Positions 13,741-26,639 of a DNA stretch of 64,000 nucleotides are shown here, one piece after another. The position numbers and the translations under genes are program-made. The DNA comes from Zhengitettix transpicula (Eukaryota > Arthropoda > Insecta > Orthoptera > Tetrigidae), in contig CM073590.1 in NCBI GenBank assembly GCA_037074705.1, positions 45,916,395 through 45,980,394 of the forward strand. The letters run 5' to 3'. The notes under the pieces are model-generated. The model was not told the DNA's origin. It did not search any database and was given only the letters and a program-made list of their open reading frames with translations. Every line of letters starts with the position of its first letter. Position 1 is the stretch's first letter.

Positions 13741-14212
13741 TTTTAGGGTAACAGGCTACATGAGGGTAATCCACGTGGTGGCAACTCCCCTTTAATAGCA
13801 TAGGAAGGGATTTGAAAGGGGTCCATGCGGAAGGGTAGAGGAAGGTAGCCAAGGGTTACTACGGCCCCCGGGCTATGGTTTAAGGATCCTACCCGGCATT
13901 CGCCTAAAGAAATGCAGGGAAAACCCTAGAAAAACCTGCATCAGTTAGGTCGGGCATTGGGTACTTGTCCGACGCCCTTTCGATAGCGGGAGAAGAGTTT
14001 TCTGTGGGGTCGCAGCATTCCCTTCTTCGTACCTCGACCAGTTTAGGAGGCAGCAGGCCGACTGTTCCAATTGGAACAGTGAACTACTCTTACCGTATGC
14101 CCAAGGTCTGCGACCCCAGAACATACACCTCTCAAAACAGGCCGATGTGCCTCGGCTTGTAAGAATCTTAGTTCAAAAACGGAGAGAGGAAAGGTATCCT
14201 CAAATGTAGCCC
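13741..14212 (+). repeat. A-family repeat, near full length
   Basis: This copy starts TTTTAGGGTAACAGGCTAC and runs through GGATCCTACCCGGCATTCG, a Gly/Ser-rich central part and AAAACGGAGAGAGGAAAGG to GTAGCCCCTTCC. It is the best reference copy for the left end and middle. A 65-codon ORF inside recurs in other copies only because the DNA is shared. Confidence 0.85.
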
Positions 14213-14751
14213 CTTCCTGTTTTGATTACGAGATATAGTGTAGTATGAGATAGTGACATCAACTTGTATCAAAGTTTTGTCGTTCTTGCTTTTAGCTTTA
14301 ATATTCAATTTGTTATACTAGGACACATGTCAGCAATCATAATGAGTTGGAATCATTATGATTACCTTAGGGCAGTACCTCTTTTTATTACAGACGCAGG
14401 AATATGTTTCTTAAAATTTAAAAAGGAGGATTGATGTGGTATGAATTATTTGAGTATCCAGATTGACAAAAGCCTGACGTATTTTGAGAAAATCTTTCAT
14501 TAAAAAATTCGTCTTTCATGAAGTCCATTTCATTTTTTTAAGACAAGTTATGTTTTCAAAAATGAATATTTTTTGAACCAGGACAATTTCAAATGTATTC
14601 ACTGCACACTAAGCCGTCACCCTCATCTGGGTTGAGTATTGATACTTTGTCACAGAAAAACCCGTACTCGTACACAGATGTTGCGTCTAAGGAGACATCG
14701 AATTAGTCGAAAGGGTTGAATTAAACTTCCTCTATGGGAAATGATTGTCAT

Positions 14752-15275
14752 TTGTGAGTCTGCAATTTTCTCTTCCTGCAGTTAGCTGTGAACCTTCCCA
14801 GAGAGCTCTGGAGGAGGCTACCTTTGGGGATGCCTTCACATCTCTCTGGTTTTTGAACTAAGGTTCCCACATGCCGAGTCACCTCGGGGTCGCAGACCTT
14901 GGGCATACGGTAAGAGTTGTTCTCTGTTCCTATTGGAATAGTCGGCCAACTGCCTCCTAAACTGGTCAAGGCACGGCGAGGGGATACTTGCGACCCCCAC
15001 AGAAAACCCCTCTCCCGCCATCGGAAGGGCGTGGGACAAGTACCAAATGCTCGATCTACCTGATGCAGGTTTTTCTAGGGTTTTCCCTGCATCACTTTTA
15101 GATGAATTGCCGGGTAGGATCCTTAAACCATAGCCATGGGGGCCCTAGTTAACACTTGGCTACCTTCCTCTACCCTTCCGCATCCCCCCTTTCAAATCCC
15201 TTCCTACGCTATTAAAAGGGAGTTGTCACCATGTGGATTACCCTCATTTAGCCTGTTACCCTTGAAAAAAATATT
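14752..15275 (-). repeat. A-family repeat, near full length, inverted
   Basis: It is the same element in the opposite direction, ending at 15275 with the complement of the TAGGGTAACAGGC end. Its far end (14752-14850) includes a CTTCCCAGAGAGCTCTGGAG segment also found at the end of the 32.7-kb copy, so the full element is longer than the 13.7-kb copy shows. Confidence 0.85.
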
Positions 15276-18200
15276 TAAACATATTTCGACAGGTGGCAGT
15301 GAATTATTTTCGAGTCATTAGCCATATGAAAGATTTGAAATTTGTTATTTATCTTGTTGACAATATGATCGTTAATGTTGACTGTTTCCTTAAATAGAGA
15401 CAGTAAATGTGGAAAATTTTTATGATTTTAACTTCTTTGTTAATAATCTAACTATAAATTGTTCCTTAAATTTATTTTTTCCAATGGTAAGTATAAAAAT
15501 GTTACGTACTTTGTATAACTTATAAAAAGTCTGAGCATTGTAATTTACTTGAAGTAGTTATTTTGTGCCTATTTTTCGTTTCCGCAATCATCCTGGATTA
15601 CTCTTTTATATTTTTCTGAATATACATTTATTTATGTGATCTGCACTGACTAATAAACTTTTTCAAACCTGTACTTTGCTTCATATTGTTTTTTTATTTT
15701 CATAAATTATCTGCTACTTATTTTTATTTTGACAAAAAAATCAAACTTGGCCGTAAAGGATCCATAATCTTGGTAAACTAGATGAAACTCGTTTTTCTAG
15801 GAATAAATCACTTTTTCCATTTAAATATATATATTTTTTAAACCACTGTAACGGTAGTTGTGTTGGACGGTTATGTGTAACAAGCAGAAGACTGATGTGC
15901 CACTTTATCGAAGTGCAAGTAACTATTTTGTGGCTTGTCATCATGATTCTTGTTATTAGTATAAAGTTTTCCTTTCCTCTCAACGTGATATATTTTATAA
16001 CACGATGATATTTCATTACAATTCATAAAGAACACAATTCAGGCCCAAGTATTATACTTTAAATTTCTGCAAAATAATTCCACATAAAAAATTGATATTA
16101 TGGTTTACCAACTCCGATAGTATTACATAAATTTGAACTAAAAATGAAAACAGCAATAAAACGCTTTAACAAAGTATTGTAAATGAAAAATAAACTTTCC
16201 GTTTTGACAAATATTGAATTTAAAACGACAACTGTCTTTTAAATTTGACAAATTAATTAATCGATAGTATTTTCCAATGCATGTTAATGGGAGAATTTCT
16301 CATAGTACTTAGAAGTAACAGACGAGGTAATGTTTCAATATTTTTTTACCACAGCTTCCATCAAATTGAAAGCTATTTCCTCTCCGGATTTCCTCTGTCC
16401 AGGCTCAAGGAGCAAAAATCGTGAACTTTCACAGATGGCATGCAAAGCTACCACCTCACGTCGTGTACGTTCGACCCTGAGTGAAAGTTAGTGTTTCGCA
16501 AACTGCAGATGGGCTGGACCTTTGATACTTACATTACATGTAACATTCCCGAAAAACCTACAAAAAAATTCAAATATTACATCGTGTAAATTAGAAATTG
16601 GGTACGACGAAAATACTAAACGAGTAAAACTACATGTTATTAGTTTTTGTAAATATTATTTGGAACTGAAGCATGATACGGTATTTAGTAAAAAACAGGT
16701 AAGAAAAATTTTCAGCATACGTTATAATCTAATATTTTAAATAAAAAAAATTTAATGGAATATTGAATAACAAAGGATCTAGATAATTCAAATACACAAT
16801 TAATGATTCTTTAACTTAATTAAAAGAGATTTATTAACAGACCATAGAAATTATAATTACTAATCGTATATTATTTATTATATAAATTATTTTCGCATCG
16901 GTACATTAACATCCAAAAGGAAAAATCGTGGTAGATATTTAAATTAAGCACAGTTCTTTTATTGATTAATCATTTCCTTCCATCTTTCTTCTATTGTTCA
17001 CAATATTTTCTTCGATACATAATTTTTTTAATCCATCGTCATTGGCCCCAAAATGCCCATTACTGCATGCCCGATAAATATTAACTACAATTGCGAACTC
17101 TCTTAATACTAATGATAAAAATAATTAATTAAAAGTAATTGAAAGCCAACGAGACTAGTTAAACATTAGTACGCACTTTCAATGTTGAAGAAAGAATTTC
17201 GCATTTCTTGAAAGACTTTCCAGTAAATTTTCCTTAAATCTGAATTATTTTCCATTTAAAAACAGATTACTTGTACATTTTACATTACGGAGCGATCAAA
17301 ATAAAATATTCTGTAATATAACTATATATTTGGGTATTTAAAGTCCTCGAAATTGTTCTAAAAGAAAACTAAACGTTACTTAAGCGAGAGTAATTTTTCA
17401 GATAGCCGGAATGAGCAGCTGCTTTAAAATGCCTTTTAAAATAAGGCACATTTCAGTCTTTTTAGGACGGCAACCTTGCTAATGGAAGCCGAACAAAACG
17501 AGTTTACAAACAGACACAAACTGTGCTAAGTTTCTGCACAACAAGAACAAGCTGTCAGTGCTAGTCTACGTTTTTGTTATTTTCTTTCTTGTGACATTTT
17601 GTCCGGTCAGATGTGAAACCACTGTTTACTTTCTTCATGACTTGTGGTCTGTCCATAAGTATCTGCCCACAAAATAATAAAAAAGCTCATGAAAGTTTTT
17701 ATATCCATTCAAAAGGATTTAAGGCTTTAAAACACAAATATTTCATATCTCGGATTCAATATAAAATTATGTTTTAGAAAAATGGTTACTAACTAAATAT
17801 TTATATAAAGAAATATATAATTATCTGCTTGACAATAATTTGGTATTCCTCTCTTTTCTATGAAAACAATCTTAAAGTACTTAATCAATATTAATTTCTT
17901 TTTAATAGTTAGCTAACTACCTGCCAGTTTTATTTTAGTGAGCGACAAATTTGAAGAATATTTTAAATAATATTTTTTTCTTAATGGTTTATATGCTAAA
18001 AAAAATAGCCATTTTGCATTCTTGCAACTACGGGGCCAACGAGAAGGTGGTCAGATGAAATGGGGAAAAGCAGAAAACCCCACAGGACGAATGTTTTTAT
18101 TTCGAAAAAAATAATTTAAAGAATCATACGTAGCAGTATAGTTAGAAAATAATTTTTATTAAATCACTCACTAAAATAATTTTTTTAATTACTAAGGTTG

Positions 18201-18706
18201 TAAAAAGGATGTTTAATTTTAATTTTTCTATTTTCAGATTATCTGTAAAAATAGATAGTTGAATATGTCAGTTATGAAACATAGTTCTAAATATCATTAA
18301 ATTAAATAAAAATTGGTACATACAAGAAAATTAAAAATGAACATGGACGGGTGTGGTGTAAAAACAATTCGCGACGATACTAGTATCGAATCAATTCTTT
18401 TAAGGGTATGTGATATTTATAGCGACATTAAAAATACCACTTTCAACACGTTTCGGTTTTGGAAGACAGTGAGAGAGGGTCGGTATGATGGGCAGCCGCA
18501 TCGGGGGGTACATGAATTAAGAATAAAATGTCAAAAGTAGCGAAAATTTGCGTTCGGGGAGTAAGCATGGTGGTTCATGCTAGTTTTTTTAGGGGTATTA
18601 GGAGGCTAAGTGAAAATAAGATGAAGGAAATATATTTGGAGGGCTGTCTTAAAAGGAATGGGAGAAAAATAAACACTTTTTTTGTACGTGTAGACAGGCT
18701 GTGTAT
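15276..18706. other. No gene seen; AT-rich
   Basis: Only short chance frames. A slightly GC-richer patch lies at 16360-16520. Confidence 0.6.
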
Positions 18707-19445
18707 AGGGTAATCCACATAGTGAGAACTCCCCTCTTATAGCATAGGAAAAGGAGTGAAAGGGGGCATGCGGAAAGGTAAAGCAAGGTAGCCAAGTGTA
18801 ACTAGGGCTCCCGGGCTGTGGTTTAAGGTTTTTTTAGGGTGCCAGGCTACATGAGGGTAATCCACATGGTGGCAACTCCCCTTTAATAGCATAGGAAGGG
18901 ATTTGAGAAGGGGGATGCGGATGGGTAGAGGAAGGTAGCCAAAGGTTAACTAGGGCCCCCGGACTATAGTTTAAGGATCCTACCCGGCATTCGCCTAAAG
19001 AAATGCAGGGAAAACCCTTGAAAAACCTGCATCAGGTAGGTCGGTCATTGAGTACTCTTCCCACGCCATTCCGATAGCGGGAGATGAGTTTGCTGAGGGG
19101 TCGCAGCATTCCATTCTCCGTACCTCGACCATGTTAGGAGGCAGCTGACCGACTATTCCAAGGATTTTTTTTTAAGTCAACAGGCTACATGAGGGTAATC
19201 CACGTTGGGTAACTCCCCTTTAATAGCATAGGAAGGGATTTGAAAAGCGGGATGCGGAATGGTAGAGGATGGTATCCAAGGGTTAACTAGGGTCCCCAGG
19301 CTATAGTTCAAGGATCCTACCCGGCATTCGCCTAAAGAAATGCAGGGAAAACCCTAGTAAAACCTGAATCAGGTAGGTCGGTACTTGTCCCACGCCATTC
19401 CGATAGCGGGAGAGGAGTTTGCTGTGGGGACGCAGCATTTCCTTT
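18707..19445 (+). repeat. Three truncated A-family copies in tandem
   Basis: Three copies in the same orientation follow one another: 18707-18826 (left end only), 18832-19165 and 19166-19445. Each new copy starts afresh at the AGGGTAACAGG-type end after a short T-run, and the previous one stops short of its right end. Confidence 0.82.
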
Positions 19446-20777
19446 TCACTTTAAGAGGTTGTCATTTTCAGTGAGACATTGTTGACGTCAGTCTTTAAGT
19501 CTTATTCGCAATGTTTTAAAAATAACAAAGTGTATTTCAGTTAGCAACCTTTCTTATGTAGACAACTTTATATTGTTTACTCAAGGGTTAGTTCAGCCCA
19601 GAATTAATTTATTTCGAAAACATATTGTTTATCAATTTATTTGTAGGTCCTACAGTGACGTTTGTCCAATTATGTATATACCATACATTTGTTACATTGT
19701 TTATATACAGTAAAATGTGCTATTGTTACATAATATGTTTATAAATATAATACATACAATTTACTTTTGTAATATAATACAATTTTATTTTAATTAAGTA
19801 TCTTAATCTTATAAATACATGGCCAAATAATTGCCAAAATTAAGAGGGACGTATTATATTCTACGATATTCTCTAGAATTGGAGTGGAATAAATCTAATT
19901 GAGGTAGTAATTGGTTGTATATGGAAGTGATTCTGTTGTGCATTGGAGCCTTTGGATTGATTTTACGGTATCGATATAATTACCGTAATAATTAAATACA
20001 CGCGAAACCTCTGGAATTAGTTAATCTTCTGTAAACAATACATGAGTACCTTCTTAACATAAAACAGATAATTATTATTTAATTTAGTTAATTTAATTAA
20101 CCTTCTTGTAAAGTAAACAAAATCCAAATCATAAAATTGTATTGTTTTATTCATTTTTTATGTGTGGATAATGAAAATATTTCGCTATTAAATCCAAAAT
20201 GGCAAAATATATTTTCAATAATATACTGACACACTTGCATACAGACTTCAGTTTGTTGCTTGCTAAATAAAAATACATTGACTAATGTAATCGTAACAGG
20301 TGCATCTAATGTAGTTTTCCAATTTTCTGGAGTTTTAAATGGACGTAATCTGATTAGCATAAAAACAACCAGCCGCCAGGAACTTTATAAAATAAAATAA
20401 ATTTCATGGACATACGGTAGTTGAAGTAGAAACATCACACATCTAAGATCATAATCTCTATATTTATAATGATGAAAATAATGATGGAATAATAAAAGAT
20501 ATTTAATTAATAATGAACAGGCCGCTGAATAGCAACGTTACAACGTTCAAGTCGAATTCCGCGACAATTGTAAGAGTGATCCCGTACTTCATTGAAGCAT
20601 ACTAAATACACCGATTAAACCTGACCACTAAGAAACATTCAAAATTTACGTGATGTTTTCTCATGTTCAACTCAAATTAAATAAAACGATTTAAAATTTG
20701 ATTTCGATATAATCTCATAATGAGTTAGCTACACGAACTTGGAAGTCATTTTCTCTTCCTCTTGAAAGCAAGCATAG
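19446..20777. other. No gene seen; AT-rich
   Basis: No repeat from the families above and no frame worth naming. Confidence 0.6.
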
Positions 20778-21128
20778 TTATTCAGCAGGAATGAATAATT
20801 CATGGAATATCCAATATATCAAAAAAAAACCTGGATACAGATACAGAGAAACACTTGTGAGTAAAATACTTGCCCACTTTACATTTGGTATGGAATAATC
20901 ATTTCTCGTAAAAACCCTTGCATCATGTTTATGTCTAATCTTGCAAAAAAACTTGCAACCGGCGTTTTTAGTGAAGTGAGAAAGGCGGAAGGTAGTCGAA
21001 AGTTTTTGCAAGAAACAGAACATCCGGCGTGAATATGCCATTTTGAGAATTGTAATTGCTCTAAAACCGCAGTCAATATTGTCGTAGAAGCGAGAATAAC
21101 TTATTTTAATAATAGTATAAAATCTCAA
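20778..21128 (-). CDS. Unrecognised 116-codon ORF
   Basis: A Phe/Ser/Tyr-rich frame with a hydrophobic C-terminus (WASILLTSVSLYLYPGFFLI). Long for such AT-rich DNA, but with no motif, no Kozak context and a second 65-codon frame across it. Most likely chance or an old element. Confidence 0.2.
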   Translation of the reverse strand: MRFYTIIKISYSRFYDNIDCGFRAITILKMAYSRRMFCFLQKLSTTFRLSHFTKNAGCKFFCKIRHKHDARVFTRNDYSIPNVKWASILLTSVSLYLYPGFFLIYWIFHELFIPAE

Positions 21129-21960
21129 ATAATCACTTCACTGTGAGAATATTTTTAACCAAAATCTGATAAATAAATGTGCGACAGAACTGATAGTAAT
21201 TAAATTATAGAAATAAAATCACAAAAAAAATATTATATGGGTGAAGTTGTGTTAAAACAATCTGTAATTTGGAAATACATTAAATCAGAAGACTTCACTA
21301 AGAAATCACCTGTTGCAAGATTAGACAAACATATTAAGCAAGGCAAAACTAATCGAATGTCATTCGTTACTTTAATCTGGAAATTTATTTTATTTTTTGT
21401 ATGGATAAACCACGACGACTCGCATTATAATCTATACGCCAAACACTATTGGTTTTCATTTTTGTTCGAATAGTTTATTATTCTTTCTTTCCAAATTACG
21501 TTCATTTTTTCTCATTTTTTCTCCCTCCTAATTCCCTTTCAATTTTAATTAAAGCAAATTGTTATTATACTTTAGCGCTCATGGCATGACTGTATTTTAA
21601 TGCTCGTCTCTGTCAGTTAAAGCTCATAAATTACACAAATAAAATAAATACAATGTTGAACATCTGAACAAATATATTTAAACCGAATAGAACTTTATAG
21701 CTTACTACTTCAGATTGTACTTTGATAATAATTTTATCAACAAGGAATAATTCAGTAAACTTTAATATGCTGCTTTCATAATATTATTTATATATATATA
21801 AAGTAGTCTATTTCTTATCATGTTGATATTACATTGAAAAATTTCCAATTCTTTGTTATATAATCGTCCCTGTCGCATCATGATCAACTAAAAAATAACT
21901 ACGAGACTACGCAAGGCATTTCGAATGGTGGCTGTCAGTTGAAGATAGTCTCAAAGTTTT

Positions 21961-22190
21961 TCAATGACGTTTTTCTATGTAGCGGACAATAACCTTGCCG
22001 TTGCAGTTGAAAGTTAGCTTTAGAAAACTGCGCAATGTGAATGATGTTATTTTTATATATTGAAGAACTTTCTCACCGGTCTGTATAACAACAATGCCAA
22101 GTTTTATAGAAATTGGTCCGACCGTTACCTTGTGAAAATCGAACAAAGTCGGCGAAGCAGAGAGGCAGGATTTCAAATGATGTTAGGTTG
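21961..22190 (-). repeat. Dispersed-repeat-like segment
   Basis: The plus strand phrase CGGACAATAACCTTGCCGTT, then TTTCTCACCGGTCTGTATAA and ATTGGTCCGACCGTTACC, resembles a repeat common in insect genomes. From one window this is recognition from memory, not a demonstrated repeat. A 71-codon ORF on the minus strand is part of it. Confidence 0.4.
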
Positions 22191-22829
22191 CATTTTTGTA
22201 TTCAGTGTTTCACTCTAAAGACTCCCAGGATTGAAATTTTACGGAGCAAGTGATCTTTAAGAAACATAACATAACCAAGTTGGTAAAGCACTTATAGAGT
22301 CATCCAGGTTCGGTTACCTCAGTGACGGAAGGTGCATTAGAGGGCAAGAATAACTAGAATAGTGATTATTCAGAAAATAATGTGAAATTAGATTTATCAT
22401 CTCTTGAAACTATCCTAATATGGAGTCTCCAGACTAATAAAAATCGTGACGATTTTACATAAATTGAGAAAATCCAAATAAATATTTTCACAGCATTATT
22501 TGGGCAAGAATCCAGAATACTGTGTATGTTTCAAATTTCTACAATTCATTTAAGTGTGTATGCAGCATTCAAAACAAAATTAATAAAGTGAGGTTATATC
22601 ATACTTGGATTATGGTGATTGCAAAGCATTTCATAAAGATGAAATGAAGGCTAATGAGAACAGATAGAAGTGTTGCCTTATGGTGTAGTAGAGAAAATGG
22701 ATGAAAACCAATAAAGCTAATTTACATCACTTCTTTTGTCTGTATTTGGCTTTTTTATCTTATTATTATTATTATTATATGGTGAAATAACGACCCAAAT
22801 TCCATGTTTTTTTTAGTTTCACCAGGGGA

Positions 22830-23295
22830 GTAACGCAACAGTTGTTACCAAAAAAAATTTTCTATGTTTATCCAAGTGAATTGGACGTTTGTAAATGCCA
22901 AAGATGGGTTTCTAAGTTAAAATCAGGTAATTTTGATCTTTTCGACTTGTATCGGTCAGAAACACCAAAAGCACTAGGCAATGCCATGTTAAGGCCGTAA
23001 GTGGTATTACATTTGTGTCAAACAATCGAGGAACTGTCAAACACTCCTAACTACTTTGGTCGACCATACAAGAACATTTACAGAGTAGGTGTTTGTATCC
23101 CACATAATCTGTCCGAAAAAAACAAAGCTAACCCGTCACCCACATGCAACTTATTGCTTTAGCGCCTCAATACAGAAGCGATTTTTGATCGCTTGATCGC
23201 AGGAGATGAAAAATGGGCCCTCTATGATAATCCAAAACGTAAAAGGCAGTAGTTCTCTCCGAATGAATCACCACCATGTACAGCTAAGCCAGGTT
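22830..23295 (+). pseudogene. Mariner transposase remnant, N-terminal and central part
   Basis: Translated pieces in order resemble mariner transposase: KLKSGNFDLFDLYRSETPKA (helix-turn-helix end), VGVCIPHNLSEKNKAN (the WVPHELxEKNK region), then DRLIAGDEKWALYDNPKRKR (first catalytic Asp in GDEKW) and SPNESPPCTAKPG. A stop replaces the Trp after KRKRQ, and the pieces need frame changes. The sequence then runs into an oppositely oriented mariner at about 23295. No terminal repeats were identified. Confidence 0.8.
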
Positions 23296-23299
23296 GACC

Positions 23300-23760
23300 C
23301 AGCGAGTTTCCAATTTTTTCTACCCATCACAAAAATAGGTTTTGTCAAACTCTGCATAATACTCCGTAGTCTCCGAACCTCGACTATTTATTTATTTTTT
23401 TGAAAATTTCTTTCCACCACGCCAAATTTTCAAGTTCGGAAAGAAGAAGAAGTATCTCGGTGCTAGGTCTGGTGAATATTGTGTCCTTTTTCGATGTTTT
23501 CCTCAATTGGGCGACCGGAGCGAGTTTCATCTTCTGTGATTCTGCGACCTCGTCTAAACTTATTAATCCTGAAGTAAATGATCTTCAATGCTGGTACAGA
23601 GTCCGCTTGAACTTTATCCAATTCGGTTAGGATTTGTGCAGCTGTCCAACCCTTCAAATGAAAGTGTTTAATGATAACGCGAAATTCGTTTTTTCCATTG
23701 TCTCCGCCTGAGTATACAAGGCCCGTTACTCATACGGCGATTATTAAAGAAGCCATAATT
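23300..23760 (-). mobile_element. Internally deleted mariner, second type
   Basis: On the minus strand an N-terminal mariner domain reads KGWTAAQILTELDKVQADSV and then RRITEDETRSGRP (23463-23680). It is followed at once by the C-terminal SPDLAP piece and FPNLKIWRGGKKF (23400-23480), so the catalytic middle is missing. Further on, FDKTYFCDG stop KKLE matches the mariner C-terminus. The start ATGGAAAAAACG lies one base out of frame with NEFRVIIKHF, a small indel near the N-terminus. It looks like a non-autonomous deletion derivative. Confidence 0.82.
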
Positions 23761-24479
23761 TATCGCTGTCGCCGTAACCGCAGTAGTCCATGGAACCGAA
23801 TGAGATCTTGCTCACTGGGCGGTAAATAAACTATGCGATAAAATTGTCGCGAAAGACAGGTTGAGCAGTCAACTGAGAAATTTTCTCCGCGTTAAAAATC
23901 GCTCTGTATGTAAGCTCCGATTTCTATACGATAAAAATCGCCGAGTGTGTAACAGGCGTAACACTTCATAAGGCTGCCAACAATAAACTGCAACTGGCAT
24001 ATGTTTAAAACTTTTGTGAATATCTTTGAAAGGATCATATTTACCGACAATGATATGAAAGTGAAACATTTCCCGCTCTTTCATAAAAATTTACCAGACT
24101 TACCGAACAACCGTCGTAGATGGCAAAAGGTTGTTAGTAACGAGGGTGAATACATCATTGTTTAAAAATAAAAGTTATTAAAAATTTATCTGTCTGAATT
24201 TAATGTAAAAAATGGCATCAATTTCCGGTCCACCTAATAGTTTACTACAGCTCTCTAAACGTAATAGCCTAAAATGTTTTCAAAAATAAATAAAAATGCC
24301 ACTATTGTGAAAATATTTTAATATTTATAATAAAATGAAAATTTCGAAATTCCTTGAGTAGAAGTAAAGTTAGTTGAAAGTACGAGGTTTTAATATATAT
24401 ATCATACATATTTCATATATAAATTTCAAAGCGGTGTCTCATATGCTTAAGGCAAAATGTTCACTTTGTATCGGGACTA

Positions 24480-24790
24480 TTTTTTACCTGAACTGGAGGA
24501 ATTATGTCTCATTTGAGGTATTAGGAGTATTAACGATTACTTTGAAGTACCGGAAATTTTTGGGTTCTCCTTAGGGGCTGGGAATATTCATTACTCCTTC
24601 ATCGTACCGGCAGTATTCTTAATTTCATTTAAGTCCTGGGAGTACTTTTATCTCTTAAGATACAGACATTATTTCTCTCTTTTACGATATCACGAATATT
24701 TTGACTCGGAGAGTATCAATTGTTTCATTAACATACAAGGAGTAATTTTTTAATCTCTTAAGTTACATGGGGTATTTTTCACTCTCTTAA
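24480..24790. repeat. Diverged tandem repeat, about 29-bp period
   Basis: About ten degenerate units resemble a core of GGGAGTATTTTT then CTCTCTTAA, for example GTTACATGGGGTATTTTTCA. It is followed by unrelated sequence and then by the CCGGGTACTCTGCTAGTAAT element end at about 25030. Confidence 0.65.
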
Positions 24791-25016
24791 TGCACCGGGA
24801 AATTGAAGGCACTTCACCGTGCTTATTGAATGTGCCACGAGAATTCTTCAGTCGATTTAGGTATCGCCAGTCATCATCCTGGCTAATTTTAAACTCATCC
24901 CCTACCGGCATATTTCGGGGTGTTCCCATCAAGGGGTTAATGGAAAATAAATGCTTGACGGTCTCGATGCCAGTTAAAACATGTGTGATCAAAGAGATTA
25001 CTTTTCATGACTAATA

Positions 25017-25060
25017 CCTGGATAACGCCGGGTACTCTGCTAGTAATAAATGTAATTTGT
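25017..25060 (-). mobile_element. Retroelement or SINE end with CCCGGCGTT motif
   Basis: On the minus strand ATTACTAGCAGAGTACCCGG followed by CGTTATCCAGGTATTAGTC resembles the widespread arthropod repeat end of the TACCCGGCGTTGCCCGGG type. A second copy (CCAGGCGTTGCCCTGG) is on the plus strand at about 7615. The family name is not certain. Confidence 0.5.
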
Positions 25061-25386
25061 ACATTAATGAAACTATTGATACTCTCCGTATCTGAAGGAG
25101 TCAAAATATTCGCGATATTGTAAGAAAAAGAAATAATTTTGCCACTTGGAATAAAATTCTAAGATCTACATTATCTCACCAATATTATAAAATCCATCTA
25201 CTAGTATTACTCAAATAGTTAAATGAAATAATTTTTTTTAGCTAAATTTGTGAATGAAAATAGTCTTGGACCGATGATCAAGGGCTGATCCTTCGTTTAT
25301 AATGTCATTCTGTACAAAGTCATCAGCTGACGCTTTCCCGCACTGCCATTTTAGAGTAATTCTGCAGTAGTTTAAGAAAGTAGGAC

Positions 25387-25659
25387 ATGAAAATCCTAGA
25401 ACAAACAGGAAACTTTGCGAATAGCTCTCAGTTGTGTGGGGATGGCTATTTGTACTTGGCAGGAATGAGGCTTGGGATTGCGTACGTGGGAGAGCGAAAG
25501 CTGGGGATAGAATACCAAGTGGGCAGGGTCATGGTTCCAGCTAGGATCGTTCTGCTGACTCAAGAAGCGGAACAAAGACTTGCCACTCTCACTTTTCAGG
25601 TTACCCTACGCACGTCACACAAAATGCTTTATGTTTTTACGACACCAAGTGTTTGCTGA
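25387..25659 (+). CDS. Unrecognised 90-codon ORF, possible exon
   Basis: Reads MKILEQTGNFANSSQLCGDG and continues with a Gly-rich, mixed composition that looks more protein-like than other short frames nearby (GYLYLAGMRLGIAYVGERKL). GC content is raised compared with flanks. A CTTTTCAG before GTTACC at about 25600 could be a splice acceptor. No domain recognised and no neighbouring exon found. Confidence 0.25.
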   Translation: MKILEQTGNFANSSQLCGDGYLYLAGMRLGIAYVGERKLGIEYQVGRVMVPARIVLLTQEAEQRLATLTFQVTLRTSHKMLYVFTTPSVC

Positions 25660-26639
25660 TTTAGAGGTGTTTAGCTTCATGTTTAACACTTATAAACTAC
25701 GATCGTAAATTAAATACTACGAAATAAAATAAGTTAATTATGTTAAGATACAACGTGTGTCATCATTCTTTTCATCTTTAATAATTCTTAGAAAATACAA
25801 TTATTATGTCTGCAAACGGCAAAAAATTAGTCAGTTAACCTGGGTTACTTTGCAAAACTTTCCAAAAATAAAATAGCTAGAAATATTTCATATATATGTC
25901 TTAGTCAGACAGTCTAATTGTATTTGCTTCCATCATTTATTATATAATTCTGAGGGTCATCGTCGGCACTACCAATCCCGGTACGACCATGAATGTGTGT
26001 TTTTCTCATTTTCAAATACAACGAATGGCACCATTCTTTTCATCTTTAATAATTCTTCGAAAATACAATTTTTCAGATGACAGTCTGGTAGTCGCCTCAG
26101 TAGCTACTAATGCCGCTAGATTGGATAATGCGCAGATGGAAAAACCAGACAGTTAATGAGAAAATTCTGGATAGATCCCTGAAGCAAATGTTATTCTGTT
26201 TGGAAAATACTGTATTGCAGTCAAGGTAAGACACCATTCTTGTAGCCGCCATGTGACAGAGATATGGCTACTATAAAAATTAATATATTGTCGTATCTAC
26301 GACCTTATATAATAAAATGATAATAACTTAACTAATTAATATATGTTTCAATCTTTCTATTGATTCTCATCAGTTATCATGCCAATAAATTAAAAACCAA
26401 ACGTGTTAAAAAAAACTAGGTATGTTACAAAGTCAAACAGAGAAATCAGAACCAAAAACTGTGGATGCACATAAAATTTTAATTTATATAAGAATTATTT
26501 AGTAGATACAAAGCCTTAAATTTCAAAGAATTAAAAAATTACAAGTAACCAAAATGAAGAATTAAAACGTAAAATATAGGATAAAATAAGACTAGCTGTA
26601 AAGGCAAATTAAATTTCAAGAAATTTTTTATTCATTGTT

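Noticed and set aside
13965..14162. 65-codon ORF (and similar ORFs near 14.8-15.0, 32.9-33.2 and 41.2-41.6 kb)
   Set aside because: They are frames within A-family DNA; the shared residues follow from shared nucleotides, frames differ between copies, and no domain is seen.
14335..14362. Small perfect hairpin AATCATAATGA / TCATTATGATT
   Set aside because: Short AT-rich palindromes are expected by chance in this composition.
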